A DNA stretch of 64,000 nucleotides from Senegalimassilia faecalis (GCF_004135645.1 NZ_SDPW01000001.1:1240001-1304000); one strand, 5' to 3'. Counted from the first letter of the stretch, positions 42,653 to 52,369 are shown. The notes: generated from the sequence alone by a model not told the origin. Numbers and translations are program-made.

Positions 42653-42665
42653 TAGAATACGCGCT
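42653..42665 (+). promoter_or_regulatory. -10 box abutting the ispG start (leaderless promoter)
   Basis: TAGAAT (42653-42658) ends 7 nt before the ATG at 42666. No ribosome site lies between. This would give ispG a leaderless transcript in addition to any readthrough from rseP. Confidence 0.5.
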
Positions 42666-43802
42666 ATGGAAAATTACGAACATAAGGCGAACGGGTGCGC
42701 TGCAGCCTCTTCGGAGGACGCGGCGTTTTCGTCTACGCCGGACGCAACGCGTCCCAATCAAAAAACGCACCAGGTCATGGTGGGCAACGTGCCGCTTGGC
42801 GGCGGCGCCCCCGTTGTGGTGCAATCCATGCTCAACGCGCAGGCCGACAGCGTGGAGGAAAACCTTGCGCAAATCCAGCGCCTGGCCGATGCCGGCTGCG
42901 AAGTGGTGCGCATGGCCATCCCGCGGCGCAACTGCTTGGACACGTTCCAGGCGGTATGCGAAGCATCGCCGCTACCGGTGGTGGCCGACGTGCACTTCGA
43001 CGCCACCATCGCCATCGAGGCGGCCCGGCGCGGCGCGGCGAAGCTGCGCATCAACCCCGGCAACATCGGCGGCCTGGCAAAAACCGACGCCGTGCTTGAC
43101 GCGGCGGGCGAAGCGGGCATTCCCATTCGCATCGGCGTGAACGCCGGTTCGCTTGACCAGCAGCTTGCTGCGCGCAGCTACCTGACGTTGCCGCAGAAGC
43201 TGGCCGCTTCGGCGCGCCAGTACGTGGAATACTGCGAAGGCCGCGGCTTTCACGACCTGGTGGTTAGCGCGAAGGCGCACGACGTCATGGCCACGGTGCG
43301 CACGTATCGCCAGCTGGCCCACGACATCCCGCACATTCCGCTGCACATCGGCATCACCGAGGCGGGCACCACGTTCCAAGGCGTCATCAAAAGCGCCTCG
43401 GGGCTGGGCATCCTGCTTGAGCAGGGCATCGGCGACACCATGCGCATTTCGCTTACCGACGATCCCGTTACGGAAATGCGTGCGTGCTGGACGTTGCTTG
43501 GCGCACTTGACCTGCGCAGACGCAATCCCGAACTCATCAGCTGCCCCACATGCGGTCGTTGCCAGGTGAACCTTATCGGCCTGGCGAACGAGGTGGAGCA
43601 GCGCATTTCCGGCTTGAACAAGCCGCTGAAGGTTGCCGTTATGGGCTGCGTGGTGAACGGCCCGGGCGAGGCGGCCGACGCCGATATCGGCGTGGCGTGC
43701 GGCAAGGGCGCGGGCATTGTGTTCCGCCACGGCAAAACCGTTCGCAAAGTGGAAGAAAGCGCCATCGTCGACGCTTTAATGGAAGAGATAAAGGAACTGT
43801 AA
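42666..43802 (+). CDS. ispG: 4-hydroxy-3-methylbut-2-enyl diphosphate synthase
   Basis: IspG (378 residues) carries out the penultimate step of the MEP pathway using a [4Fe-4S] cluster. The cluster ligands lie in CPTCGRC and GCVVNGPGE. Other landmarks are LGGGAPVVVQSMLNAQ, ADVHFDATIA and IGITEAGTTFQG. The start is chosen at 42666; the in-frame region before it resembles no IspG. The first 35 residues are a Cys/Ser-rich extension. proS begins directly after the stop. Confidence 0.96.
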   Translation: MENYEHKANGCAAASSEDAAFSSTPDATRPNQKTHQVMVGNVPLGGGAPVVVQSMLNAQADSVEENLAQIQRLADAGCEVVRMAIPRRNCLDTFQAVCEASPLPVVADVHFDATIAIEAARRGAAKLRINPGNIGGLAKTDAVLDAAGEAGIPIRIGVNAGSLDQQLAARSYLTLPQKLAASARQYVEYCEGRGFHDLVVSAKAHDVMATVRTYRQLAHDIPHIPLHIGITEAGTTFQGVIKSASGLGILLEQGIGDTMRISLTDDPVTEMRACWTLLGALDLRRRNPELISCPTCGRCQVNLIGLANEVEQRISGLNKPLKVAVMGCVVNGPGEAADADIGVACGKGAGIVFRHGKTVRKVEESAIVDALMEEIKEL

Positions 43803-45563
43803 ATGACGAACCCCAACATCACGCGCATGAGCACCTTGTATGCTCCCACGCTGAAAGAAGACCCCACCGACGCCGAGATTGCCAGCCACAAGCTGCTGCT
43901 GCGCGCCGGCTTCATCCGCAAAACGGCCGCGGGCATCTACACGTTCTTGCCGCTGGGCAAGCGCGCGCTGTCGAAGATCGAGAACATCGTGCGCGAGGAA
44001 ATGGACGCGTGCGGTGCGCAGGAAATCCGCATGCCCATGCTGCAGCCCGAAGAGCTGTGGCAGGAATCCGGCCGCGCCGACGCGTACGGCCCCGAGCGCA
44101 TGCGCCTGAACGATCGCCACGACCACGAGTTCTGCCTTGGCCCCACGCACGAGGAGCTCATCACGGCGCTGGTGCGCGCCGAGCTGCGCTCTTACAAGCA
44201 ACTGCCGCTGAACATGTATCAGATTCAGACGAAGTTCCGCGACGAGATTCGCCCGCGCTTCGGCCTGCTGCGCAGCCGCGAGTTCGTCATGAAGGATGGC
44301 TACAGCTTCCACGATTCCCAGGAGTCGCTACAGGAAGAATACGACAAGATGTATGCGGCCTACGAGCGCATTTGCGAGCGCTGCGGGCTTGAGTATCGTC
44401 CCGTGCAGGCCGACGCCGGCCAAATCGGCGGCGCGGTAACCTGCGAGTTCCACGCGCTTGCCGAAGCGGGCGAGTCGGCGCTGGTGTACTGCGACTGCGG
44501 TTACGCCGCCAGCGACGAGGTGGGCGAGGGCATGGCACGCCCCACGGTGTACGACGTGCCCGAAATGAAGAAGGTTGCTACGCCCGGCGTGCACACCATC
44601 GCTGAGCTGGCCGAATTCCTGAACATTCCCGAAACGTCCACGGTCAAAGCCTTGTCCGGCAAAAACGACGAAGGCAAGCTGGTGGTGCTGTTCGTGCCCG
44701 GCGACCACGAGGTCAACGAGGAGAAGGCGGCTCGCGTGGCCGGTGGCTTCACGCTGCTTACCGACGAGGACATGGAGACCTACGGTCTGCACAAGGGTTC
44801 CATGGGCCCGGTGGGCCTTCCCGAGCAGGCTTACGTCATTGCGGCGAACAGCTTGAAGGCCGTGCCGAAGTGGGTTGTGGGCGCCAACGAGGACGGCTAC
44901 CACTATGTGGGCGCTGAACTGGGCAAAGACTTCCAGGTTGACGAATGGGCCGACATCATCACCGTCAAGCCCGGCGACTGCTGCCCGAAGTGCGGCCTGG
45001 AGCTGAAGGGTGCGCGCGGCATCGAGGTGGCGCAGGTGTTCCAGCTTGGCGACAAGTACTCGCGTGCCATGGGCGCCACGTTCATGAACAAGGACGGCAA
45101 GGAACAGCCGTTCATCATGGGTTGCTACGGCGTGGGCGTGTCCCGCACATTGGCCGCCATCATCGAGCAGCACAACGACGAGAACGGCATGATTTGGCCG
45201 ATGTCGGTGGCGCCGGCGCATGTGTGCATCCTGCCGTTGGCAACCGGCGACGACCTGGTGCAGCCCGCTGCCGAGAAGCTGGCCGAAGAGCTTGCGAATC
45301 TGGGCCTGGAAGTGGTTATCGACGACCGCAAGGAACGCGCCGGCGTGAAATTCGCCGAAGCGGACCTGATGGGCTGGCCGCTGCAGGTCATCATGGGCAA
45401 GCGCGGCTTGGCCGAGGGCAAGGTCGAGATCAAGCGCCGTTCCACGGGCGAGCGTCGCGACATCTCGCTGGACGCGCTGCGCGAGGCGCTCGGCTTCGCG
45501 AAGGGCGCGCAGCGCCGCTGGGGCAACAGCCTCAACGCGTTCTCGCCTCTGTTCACCGACTAG
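43803..45563 (+). CDS. proS: prolyl-tRNA synthetase (bacterial type)
   Basis: ProS (586 residues) charges tRNA-Pro. The class II core shows RLNDRHDHEFCLGPTHEE and motif 2 IQTKFRDEIRPRFGLLRSRE. A YbaK-type editing insertion occupies about residues 225-380 (VHTIAELAEFLNIPETSTVKA, here shown only in part as IPETSTVKAL). Motif 3 is MGCYGVGVSRTLAAIIEQ and the anticodon domain follows. ATG at 43803 directly follows the ispG stop, so the two are coupled. A terminator follows. Confidence 0.97.
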   Translation: MTNPNITRMSTLYAPTLKEDPTDAEIASHKLLLRAGFIRKTAAGIYTFLPLGKRALSKIENIVREEMDACGAQEIRMPMLQPEELWQESGRADAYGPERMRLNDRHDHEFCLGPTHEELITALVRAELRSYKQLPLNMYQIQTKFRDEIRPRFGLLRSREFVMKDGYSFHDSQESLQEEYDKMYAAYERICERCGLEYRPVQADAGQIGGAVTCEFHALAEAGESALVYCDCGYAASDEVGEGMARPTVYDVPEMKKVATPGVHTIAELAEFLNIPETSTVKALSGKNDEGKLVVLFVPGDHEVNEEKAARVAGGFTLLTDEDMETYGLHKGSMGPVGLPEQAYVIAANSLKAVPKWVVGANEDGYHYVGAELGKDFQVDEWADIITVKPGDCCPKCGLELKGARGIEVAQVFQLGDKYSRAMGATFMNKDGKEQPFIMGCYGVGVSRTLAAIIEQHNDENGMIWPMSVAPAHVCILPLATGDDLVQPAAEKLAEELANLGLEVVIDDRKERAGVKFAEADLMGWPLQVIMGKRGLAEGKVEIKRRSTGERRDISLDALREALGFAKGAQRRWGNSLNAFSPLFTD

Positions 45564-45587
45564 GGAAGCGCACAGGCAGTTGCAAGC

Positions 45588-45617
45588 GAAAGGGCGGCCA
45601 GCTTGGCCGCCCTTTTT
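45588..45617 (+). terminator. intrinsic terminator after proS
   Basis: AAAGGGCGGCC and GGCCGCCCTTTTT flank a tiny AGCTT loop. It closes the pyrH-proS cluster. Confidence 0.95.
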
Positions 45618-45686
45618 CGCCTCTGGGGTGGTGCTCGAGTTTCGGCTCGGCAGCGGTACGCGGGCCATCCGCTGCGTTGCCGGCCG

Positions 45687-46577
45687 CTAGCCTTCCTGGT
45701 GATAGCGATTCGCCACCCAGGTGCGGGTGGTTTCGATGAACGCGCGCGTGGCCGCCGATGCCGTTTCCGTGGAACGCACGGCAATGGCTATCTCGCGCGT
45801 GGTTTCCACCTGCGGCGGAACCACGGCCAAAGGAAACGGCGTGGTGTCCAACAGCAGGCTGGATAAAACGCTGAAGCCCAGCCCCGCGCTTACCATGCTC
45901 ATGACGGCGTAGTCGTTGTCGATGGTGAACCGCACGTGCGGGTCTACGCCGTTGTTGCGAAACACCGCGGCCATCTCGGAAAGCGTGCCGCTTTGCAGGC
46001 AGATGTAGGGCTCTTCGGCAAGCGTGCGCGCGGGAACGTGCGCGGCGTTGGCCAGCGTATGGTTGGGCGGCAACAGCACCATTAGTGGGTCGTGGTACAG
46101 CGAAAAGGCCTCAAGCGGCTGCTTGATGGGCACCACGAAGAACCCGCAGTCAACGTCGCCGCGCCATACGGCCTGCTCAAGATCGTCTTCGTTATCAAGG
46201 CACACCAATTGCAAATCGATGCCGGGATGCTTCGCCAAAAACGTTTTGGCAATGCCGGGGAACCACTGGATGGAGACGCTGGTGAACGCGGCAACGCGCA
46301 CCACGCCGCTTTCAAGGTGCTTCAGCTCGGCAATGCGCCCAGCCAGCTGACGCTCGTCGTTGCAGATGTTGCGGATCCAGGGCAGCAGCTCGGCGCCTTC
46401 GCTGGTAAGGTGCGCGCCGCCGTAATCGCGCACGAACAGCGGGATGCCCAGCTCGCGCTCCATGGAGCTGATAAGGTAGCTGATGCCGGCCTGCGTGTAG
46501 CCCAGGTCGTGCGCGGCTTGCTTGAAGCTGCCGGTTTCGGCGATGTGCAAAAACGCCTCGTACTTTTGGTTCGCCAT
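45687..46577 (-). CDS. LysR-family transcriptional regulator
   Basis: The 296-residue protein has the LysR helix-turn-helix at residues 3-60 (FLHIAETGSFKQAAHDLGYT then SYLISSMERELGIPLFVRD) and a periplasmic-binding-like effector domain. ACAGGAGATACGC precedes the ATG at 46577. It is divergent from the DMT-family transporter at 46860, the usual sign that it controls that gene. The intergenic region has two copies of GCAAGAATTG (46649 and 46711). Confidence 0.92.
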   Translation of the reverse strand: MANQKYEAFLHIAETGSFKQAAHDLGYTQAGISYLISSMERELGIPLFVRDYGGAHLTSEGAELLPWIRNICNDERQLAGRIAELKHLESGVVRVAAFTSVSIQWFPGIAKTFLAKHPGIDLQLVCLDNEDDLEQAVWRGDVDCGFFVVPIKQPLEAFSLYHDPLMVLLPPNHTLANAAHVPARTLAEEPYICLQSGTLSEMAAVFRNNGVDPHVRFTIDNDYAVMSMVSAGLGFSVLSSLLLDTTPFPLAVVPPQVETTREIAIAVRSTETASAATRAFIETTRTWVANRYHQEG

Positions 46578-46859
46578 GCGTATCTCCTGTCGCTTGCGGT
46601 GACTTGCGAGGGAAATGTGAACGGCAAGGCCATTCACCTGCTATTGTGGCAAGAATTGTTCACGTGTACAAGGTGTTTACCTGCAAAGATAAGGGTTTCT
46701 TTATTTCCTTGCAAGAATTGCCCGTTTTACTTTCATTAGGCAAAGCCATACCATACGAATCAATCCGGAACAACGTTATAGGAAAAAGCCCCCTTTTGCA
46801 GGGCTTGGCATTTTACGCGCCTTACGACGCGGCGCGCGCGGGAAAGGAACGCGAAAAAC

Positions 46860-47828
46860 ATGGCGAACGCAACGAAAAGATGGCTGTTCATTGCCTTGGT
46901 GGTGCTGCAGACCGTGATTTTCGGCTTCGGCAACGTGCTCACGAAAATCGCCTACAGCGACATCACGCCGCTGTGGTGCCTTGTGCTGCGCTTTGGCCTG
47001 GCGCTTGTCGTGTTCGGCGCCCTGTTCGGGCACCGTATCGTGCGTCAGTTGCGACAGGTCAGCGTGCGTTCGTGGTTGCCGGCGGCGGTGTGCATGGCGC
47101 TTTCCTACATTGCGTGCAACGTGGCGCTTGACCTGACCACGGCCACGAACGTGGGCTTTTTGGTGGCGCTGCCGGTGGTGTTTGCGCCGCTTCTGTCGTC
47201 GCTGGTGAACCGCAAGCGCTATCCGGTGGCGTTCCTGCCGCTTCAGGGCGCCGTGGTGGTAGGGCTGTTCCTGCTGTGCGGCAACGGCGGCACGTTGGCG
47301 TTCGGGCTGGGCGAGGCGCTGGCGCTGCTGTCGTCGGTGGCGCTTGCCGGCGCGCTGGTGTTCGGCGAGCGCGGCCTGGAAAACCTGGACGTCTGCACCG
47401 TTGCGGGCACCCAGATTGCGGCAACGCTGGTCATTTCGTTGGCGTTTGCCCTGGTGGCGGAGCCGGTGGTCAACATTGCCGCCGTCACGCCACTTGCGTG
47501 GGGCACCATCGCGTTTCTGGCGCTTGCCTCAACGTGCCTGACATTCTTCCTGCAAAACAAGGCGCTGACGGTGTTGAAATCGTCCACGGTTTCGCTGCTG
47601 CTTACCGGCGAGCCGGTGTTCACGGCCGTGTTCTCGCTTCCCATGCTCGGCGAGATGCTCGACGGGCGCGGCTTTGCCGGGGCTGCCATCATCGTGGTGG
47701 CGGTGGTGTGCGCAACCATGCTCGAAGGCCGCAAGGGCAAGCAGCCCGCGGCGGCGCCCGCGTTCGGTATCGCGGAATTCCCTCACGCTGTTATCGAGCC
47801 GACGTGGCGCGACCGCCGGGCAGCGTAA
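46860..47828 (+). CDS. EamA/DMT-family transporter
   Basis: The 322-residue protein has ten predicted membrane helices in two EamA repeats (VLTKIAYSDITPLWCLVLRF and the SLLLTGEPVFTAVFSLPMLG end). Members export metabolites or amino acids, but the substrate cannot be read from sequence. A 40-residue cytoplasmic tail follows the last helix. It is divergent from the LysR gene. The start has GGAAAGGAACGCGAAAAAC before it. Confidence 0.88.
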   Translation: MANATKRWLFIALVVLQTVIFGFGNVLTKIAYSDITPLWCLVLRFGLALVVFGALFGHRIVRQLRQVSVRSWLPAAVCMALSYIACNVALDLTTATNVGFLVALPVVFAPLLSSLVNRKRYPVAFLPLQGAVVVGLFLLCGNGGTLAFGLGEALALLSSVALAGALVFGERGLENLDVCTVAGTQIAATLVISLAFALVAEPVVNIAAVTPLAWGTIAFLALASTCLTFFLQNKALTVLKSSTVSLLLTGEPVFTAVFSLPMLGEMLDGRGFAGAAIIVVAVVCATMLEGRKGKQPAAAPAFGIAEFPHAVIEPTWRDRRAA

Positions 47829-47942
47829 GGTATCGGTTCGCTTTCAAGTCGGCGATAGTCGTTGTCCCTCCCGTCGCAATAGTGCATCATAGTAGGATAA
47901 GGCCCGCGTATCGGGCGCCGTTTCGAAAAAGGGGAGGCTGTT

Positions 47943-48329
47943 ATGGCTACGATCGGTGATGGTTTCAAAGACATTTTCCTGGCAGGCGTTGGCGCCATGG
48001 CCATTACGGGCGAGAAGGCGAAAGACCTGGTAGATACGCTCATCTCGAAGGGTGAGCTGACGGTTGACCAGGGCAAGCAGATCAACACAGAGCTTAAGCA
48101 CAAGGCTGATGCGGCTGTTGAGTCCATGCGCTTCGACGCGCTTGAGGCCCGCATGTCGGTCATGACGCCCGAAGAGCGCGCTGCGTTCGCCGCGAAGGCG
48201 GCCGAAATTGCCGCCCGTCCCGTGGCTGCGCCGGCAACCAAAGAGCAGCCTGCGGCTGAAGCCGAGCCCGCCGAAGCTGCTGCCGCGCCCGAAACGGCCG
48301 AGGAAGCTCCTGCAGCTGCTGCTGAATAG
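47943..48329 (+). CDS. phasin-like small protein with Ala/Pro/Glu tail
   Basis: This 128-residue protein resembles the phasin / PHA-granule-associated family: an amphipathic helical N-terminal part (GDGFKDIFLAGVGAMAITGE, then EKAKDLVDTLISKGELTVDQ) and a low-complexity tail. In actinobacteria and firmicutes such genes often precede UbiB-like kinases, as here (17-nt gap), so the two probably work together at the membrane. No polyhydroxyalkanoate genes are in the window. AGGGGAGGCTGTT precedes the ATG. Confidence 0.7.
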   Translation: MATIGDGFKDIFLAGVGAMAITGEKAKDLVDTLISKGELTVDQGKQINTELKHKADAAVESMRFDALEARMSVMTPEERAAFAAKAAEIAARPVAAPATKEQPAAEAEPAEAAAAPETAEEAPAAAAE

Positions 48330-48346
48330 CGGGGCTGTGCGCTTTC

Positions 48347-50002
48347 ATGGCAGAAAACACATTCCTGAAATACTTTTTCGGCTCCGGTGCCACGTTTGAC
48401 CCCGAAGGCCAGTTCGACCTCACGCGCAAAACGCGCATCCGCAGGTTGCGTGAGTTCTACACCATCATGCAGAAGCACCACTTCACGAAGGGGTTCACGC
48501 CGGAATCTTTTCGGTCCATGCTTGAGAATTTGGGCCCAAGCTTCGTGAAAATCGGGCAGACGTTGTCAACGCGTTCCGAAATTCTGCCGAAAGCGTATTG
48601 CGACGAGCTGAAGAAGCTGCAGGCCAGCAGCGACCCGCTGCCGTTTGACGAAATGCTTGCCGCCATGGACGACATCTACGGGGCGCAGCGCACGCAGCTG
48701 TTCGCGGAAATCGATCCAACGCCGCTTGGCAGCGCTTCGCTGGCGCAGGTGCACAAGGCGCGCCTGGCCGACGGCAGCGTTGTTGCGGTGAAAATCCAGC
48801 GGCCGGGCGTTCGCGCCACCATGGCGCAGGACATCGACATCATGCGCATCGTTGCGCGGCAGGCCTCGCGCGTCATGAAAGACGACCAAATGCTTGACGT
48901 GCGCGACGTGGTCGAGGAACTGTGGGCAACGTTCCTGGAGGAAACCGACTTCAAGCGAGAAGCGGCCAATTTGCAGGAATTCGCGCTGCTGAACAAAGAC
49001 GTCAACTATATTGCCTGCCCGAAGGTGTATCCCGAGCTGTGCCGCGAAAACATCCTGGTTATGGAATACGTCGACGGCATTCCCATCAACAACTTCGACA
49101 AGTTGCGCGCCGCAGGCTACGACTTGGAGGAAATCGGCAAGAAAATCCTGGACAACTATGCCACGCAGGTGCTTGACCACGGGTTTTTCCACGCCGATCC
49201 TCATCCGGGCAACATGCTTGTGCGCGACGGGAAAATCGTGTACATCGACTTGGGCATGATGGGCCGCTTGTCGGCGCGCGACCGCGCGGGGTTCGGCGCC
49301 ATCATCAACGCGGTGGGCATGCAAAGCTCGTCCGAGCTGAAAGACGCGCTTCTGGCGTTTGCCATCCAGCGCGACAACGGGGCCATCGACCACACGCGCT
49401 TTCTGGCTGACCTGGACTTGTTGCTGAAAGATTACGGCTCGTGCGATGTGTCCGAAATCGATGTGGGCCAGCTGCTTACCGACATCCTCAACCTTACACG
49501 CCAGTGCAAGGTTACGCTGCCGCCGTCCATCACCAGCGTTTCGCGCGGCATCGTCACGCTTGAAGGCACGGTCATGCCGCTTATTCCGAACGAGAGCATG
49601 GTATCCATCATCAATGCGCACATTCAGCGCACGAAGGATCCGAAAAGCGAGCTGGTCGATGCCATGCAGGACCTAACGCTTGCGTTACGCGGCGCGGGCA
49701 AAGGCTCGCTTGATGCGGCGAAGTATGCGGGGCAGGCGCTGCGCATGCTCACGCGCGGCCAGGTGAAGGTGAACATGGAGGTGCTCGGCTCGGAAGCCCC
49801 CATGAGCAGCTTGGCGCTTATCGTGAACCGCTTGACGCTTGGCATCATCATTGCCGGCTTGTTCATCGGCTCGTCCATGGTGGCGCTGTCTTCCATGGAA
49901 CCGCGCTGGCTGGGCGTGCCCGTGCTGTCGTTCTTCGGCTATTTGGGCGCGTTCATCTTGTCCGTGTGGGTGGTGTCCGATATTCTGCGCAAGCGCAGAT
50001 AG
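48347..50002 (+). CDS. UbiB/AarF/ABC1-family atypical kinase
   Basis: The 551-residue protein has the family's KxGQ motif (FVKIGQTLSTRSEILP), an Ala-rich nucleotide loop (PLGSASLAQVHKA), the Lys in VAVKIQRPG, the catalytic HADPHPGNM and the metal loop IDLGMMG. Two membrane helices close the C-terminus. UbiB proteins support isoprenoid quinone synthesis or handling; in this anaerobe the quinone would be a menaquinone type, which fits the respiratory islands at 10-23 kb. It is coupled to the phasin-like gene. Confidence 0.9.
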   Translation: MAENTFLKYFFGSGATFDPEGQFDLTRKTRIRRLREFYTIMQKHHFTKGFTPESFRSMLENLGPSFVKIGQTLSTRSEILPKAYCDELKKLQASSDPLPFDEMLAAMDDIYGAQRTQLFAEIDPTPLGSASLAQVHKARLADGSVVAVKIQRPGVRATMAQDIDIMRIVARQASRVMKDDQMLDVRDVVEELWATFLEETDFKREAANLQEFALLNKDVNYIACPKVYPELCRENILVMEYVDGIPINNFDKLRAAGYDLEEIGKKILDNYATQVLDHGFFHADPHPGNMLVRDGKIVYIDLGMMGRLSARDRAGFGAIINAVGMQSSSELKDALLAFAIQRDNGAIDHTRFLADLDLLLKDYGSCDVSEIDVGQLLTDILNLTRQCKVTLPPSITSVSRGIVTLEGTVMPLIPNESMVSIINAHIQRTKDPKSELVDAMQDLTLALRGAGKGSLDAAKYAGQALRMLTRGQVKVNMEVLGSEAPMSSLALIVNRLTLGIIIAGLFIGSSMVALSSMEPRWLGVPVLSFFGYLGAFILSVWVVSDILRKRR

Positions 50003-50130
50003 CGGCATGGTTTTAGCTGTGCGATAACAGGGACGGCGTTTCGGAAAAGGGGGAGGGGGAACGGCGCCTTATCGTCTTGGCGAACCTGTTCTCTTCCTGC
50101 CGCTTTCCGAGCCGGCTGCAGCCTAGTAAA

Positions 50131-50160
50131 AGAAAAGCGCCCGAACAGGCGCTTTTCTGC
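50131..50160. terminator. bidirectional intrinsic terminator
   Basis: AGAAAAGCGCC and GGCGCTTTTCT flank CGAACA. A and T runs are inside the arms, so both the UbiB and the zinc-ribbon transcripts, which converge here, can end. Confidence 0.85.
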
Positions 50161-50184
50161 GTTGCTGACCCTGTTGAGCGGCAG

Positions 50185-50601
50185 CTACGACTTCATCTGC
50201 GTTTCTTTCTTGCACTTCGGGCACACCACGCGCAGCGTGCCCTTGCCGCGTGGCACCGACAACTCCTGCCCACAGCCTTTGCAGCGGAAGTATTTCGTGG
50301 TCTTGCGGTTCACCCACTTCTTTTTCGCCAGTTCATAGCTGCGCCGCGGCTTGGCCGTTACGCGCAGGTACGTTTGGTTCTCGCTTGAGCGCTTCAAAAT
50401 GTTTTTCGAGCACGTACGCCATATGGCTATGACCAGCGCAATCAGTGCAATGTAGGAAAGCCATCCGCAGTGCGGGAAAATGGAAAGCAGCATGGTGATG
50501 ATGCCCAGCGCCACCAGGCCGTTTGAAAAATCGTCGTTGCCGTAACGTCCTTGCATCCAAACGGCCATTTTGTACGTCATGCGTTGAAAGAACTGCTTCA
50601 T
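50185..50601 (-). CDS. small membrane protein with C-terminal zinc ribbon
   Basis: The 138-residue protein has two membrane helices (about residues 30-62) and a C-terminal zinc ribbon (FRCKGCGQELSVP then VVCPKCKKE). A basic linker lies between. Similar hypothetical proteins occur widely in firmicutes and actinobacteria without known role. It is preceded by GAAGGCACCACG at its start and followed by the terminator at 50131. Confidence 0.8.
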   Translation of the reverse strand: MKQFFQRMTYKMAVWMQGRYGNDDFSNGLVALGIITMLLSIFPHCGWLSYIALIALVIAIWRTCSKNILKRSSENQTYLRVTAKPRRSYELAKKKWVNRKTTKYFRCKGCGQELSVPRGKGTLRVVCPKCKKETQMKS

Positions 50602-50633
50602 CGTGGTGCCTTCGCTTCATAGTCGGAAACCAA

Positions 50634-50672
50634 CGCGCCTCGCAGGGTGAGTTTGAAGCCCTGCGAGGCGCG
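50634..50672 (-). terminator. terminator after the GNAT gene
   Basis: CGCGCCTCGCAGGG and CCCTGCGAGGCGCG pair perfectly around an 11-nt loop. On the minus strand it is followed by TTGGTTTCC. Confidence 0.8.
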
Positions 50673-50724
50673 ATTCATACTGTATGGCTATCGCGCTTGC
50701 GCGTCATGCGATTTTGCGGCGCTG

Positions 50725-51357
50725 TTACGCAACGGTTGCCTTGTCTTCGCATGTTCGACGAATGCTGTCGTTGGCGGCGCCCAAAATGCGCCCGACCGTT
50801 TCCGGTTGCGTGCGGCATAGCTGGGGAAACGGCACTGGTGCGGCGGGATCGTCATTAAACGCGTCGGTCAAGTACTTCACGTACCATGTGACGTCATGCC
50901 AGGCACCGCACGTGAATCCGGCGTGGCGCTGTAGGCCCATCACTTCGAACCCGAAGGCGTTGTGCAGCCGTTCGCTGGGAACGTTTGGGCTGGTCACAAT
51001 GCCATATACAACTTTGATGCCCTGCGCAGCGCACGAATCGATAAGCGCACGGTACAGCGCGCTGCCCAGGCGATGACCTTGCGCAGCCGGTGCCAGGTAC
51101 ACGGAAAGCTCTGCGTTCCACTGGAAAGCGGCACGCTCGCGCAGCTCGTGCGCATAGGCATAACCCACAATGGCCCCGTCAAGCTCGGCAACCAGGAAGG
51201 GGTGCGCCGCCAGGATGCCGTCCGTGCGCGTCTGAAAGGCTTCGCGCGAGGGGACGTCCTCCTCGAACGTGATGGGCGTCTCGATGTACGGCGTATAGAT
51301 GTCCAGAATGGCGTCGGAATCCGCGCTGGTTGCAAGGCGAATAACGGGGGTGGTCAT
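50725..51357 (-). CDS. GNAT-family N-acetyltransferase (Pat/MddA-like)
   Basis: The 210-residue protein has a GNAT fold. The N-terminus IRLATSADSDAILDIYTPYI and ITFEEDVPS resemble the phosphinothricin/methionine-sulfone acetyltransferase group. The acetyl-CoA loop is seen in AQGHRLGSALYRALI, and NVPSERLHNAFGFEVMG follows. A 35-residue extension follows the usual C-terminus. AAGGAGCCTCTTTTC precedes the ATG at 51357. The real substrate may be an amino acid or its analogue. Confidence 0.87.
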   Translation of the reverse strand: MTTPVIRLATSADSDAILDIYTPYIETPITFEEDVPSREAFQTRTDGILAAHPFLVAELDGAIVGYAYAHELRERAAFQWNAELSVYLAPAAQGHRLGSALYRALIDSCAAQGIKVVYGIVTSPNVPSERLHNAFGFEVMGLQRHAGFTCGAWHDVTWYVKYLTDAFNDDPAAPVPFPQLCRTQPETVGRILGAANDSIRRTCEDKATVA

Positions 51358-51429
51358 GAAAAGAGGCTCCTTATCGCAAGTGGATAGGAGCCCCATGATA
51401 TCACTGGCGTGTGGCAAAGCCGTTGCGCG

Positions 51430-52197
51430 CTACGCGGGGTTCTTCGCGGCAAGGATGAGCTCGACGTCGCTGTCGGTCAAGCTGTAGTTCAGGTACGTCT
51501 TGTAGAAGTCCTTCACCTTGCTGTTGATGTCGAGGTCGCTGAACAGTTCGGAGTGCAGCGTAGCGGCAGCCCACTTAAGGCCGCACAGCACCAGCAGCAG
51601 AATCTGGCTTCCGCCGCGTCCGTTGCTGCGGGCGCTGAAATACGTCAGCCCTACGGCGATGAAGCCCATGGTAAACGCCATAACTTGCACCGCATGGTTG
51701 TCGAAGTTCCACAGCAGTGCCAGCGCGGCGCCAAACGATGCGCCGGCCGATGCGCCCAAAATGTCGGGCGACACCATGGGATTTCTGAACAGGCCCTGAT
51801 AGCTTGCGCCCGAAATGGCAAGTGCCGCGCCAATAAGCAGGGCGGCAACTACGCGCGGAAGGCGCACGTTAAGCACGATGTTCGTGGCCATATCGGAATA
51901 GCTTGCGCCCGTGCCCAGCAGCGCGTTCGCAAGGATTCCCACCACGTCGCTTGGCGCTATGCCCGCGCGGCCCGCGCCAAGCGCAAGCACGAACAGCACC
52001 ACAAGCGCTGCGCAGCATGCAATGGCCAGCACGGCATTGACCTTGCGGTGAGCGAAGTACGAGGCAGTGCCGCTTTGCTTTGCGGGTACTGCAGCCTCGC
52101 AGCCGTCTGGCTTCGCTGTCACTTCCGTTGTTGGTGACGGCTTTCTCGAATCCGAATGGCCATCGGCCTCGAGAAAGCCGTCGTTCACCCGCTTCAT
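51430..52197 (-). pseudogene. deletion fusion: FecCD permease front half joined to siderophore-binding-protein tail
   Basis: The 255-codon frame begins as an iron/cobalamin ABC permease (ALVVLFVLALGAG; LPRVVAALLIGAALAISGAS; YQGLFRNPMVSPDILGASAG). It breaks off after GGSQILLLVLCG, where half of the helices should still follow. The last 49 codons (LKWAAATLHSELFSDLD and FYKTYLNYSLTDSDVE) match the C-terminus of FecB/BtuF-type binding proteins. A deletion with ends near 51575-51585 appears to have removed the rest of both genes and anything between, leaving an in-frame fusion that cannot work as either. Confidence 0.8.
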
Positions 52198-52369
52198 CCT
52201 GAAAACACCCCGAATCGCGTGGGAGAGCTCGAACGAATGCGGAAGTGTATTGCGGGTCGCACCAGGTGCCGGGCGCCTTGACGTTCGGGCGCAAGGGCGT
52301 GCCTGCGGCGGTGCCTTCGCTGCGCGTGCGCGCGGCGTGAAAAAATGCCCACGCACGCGTTCGTTGCGG

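Noticed and set aside
46783-46812. Terminator on the minus strand between the LysR and DMT genes
   Set aside because: The AAGCC/GGCTT stem is short and no gene upstream on that strand would need it; it may matter only as local structure.
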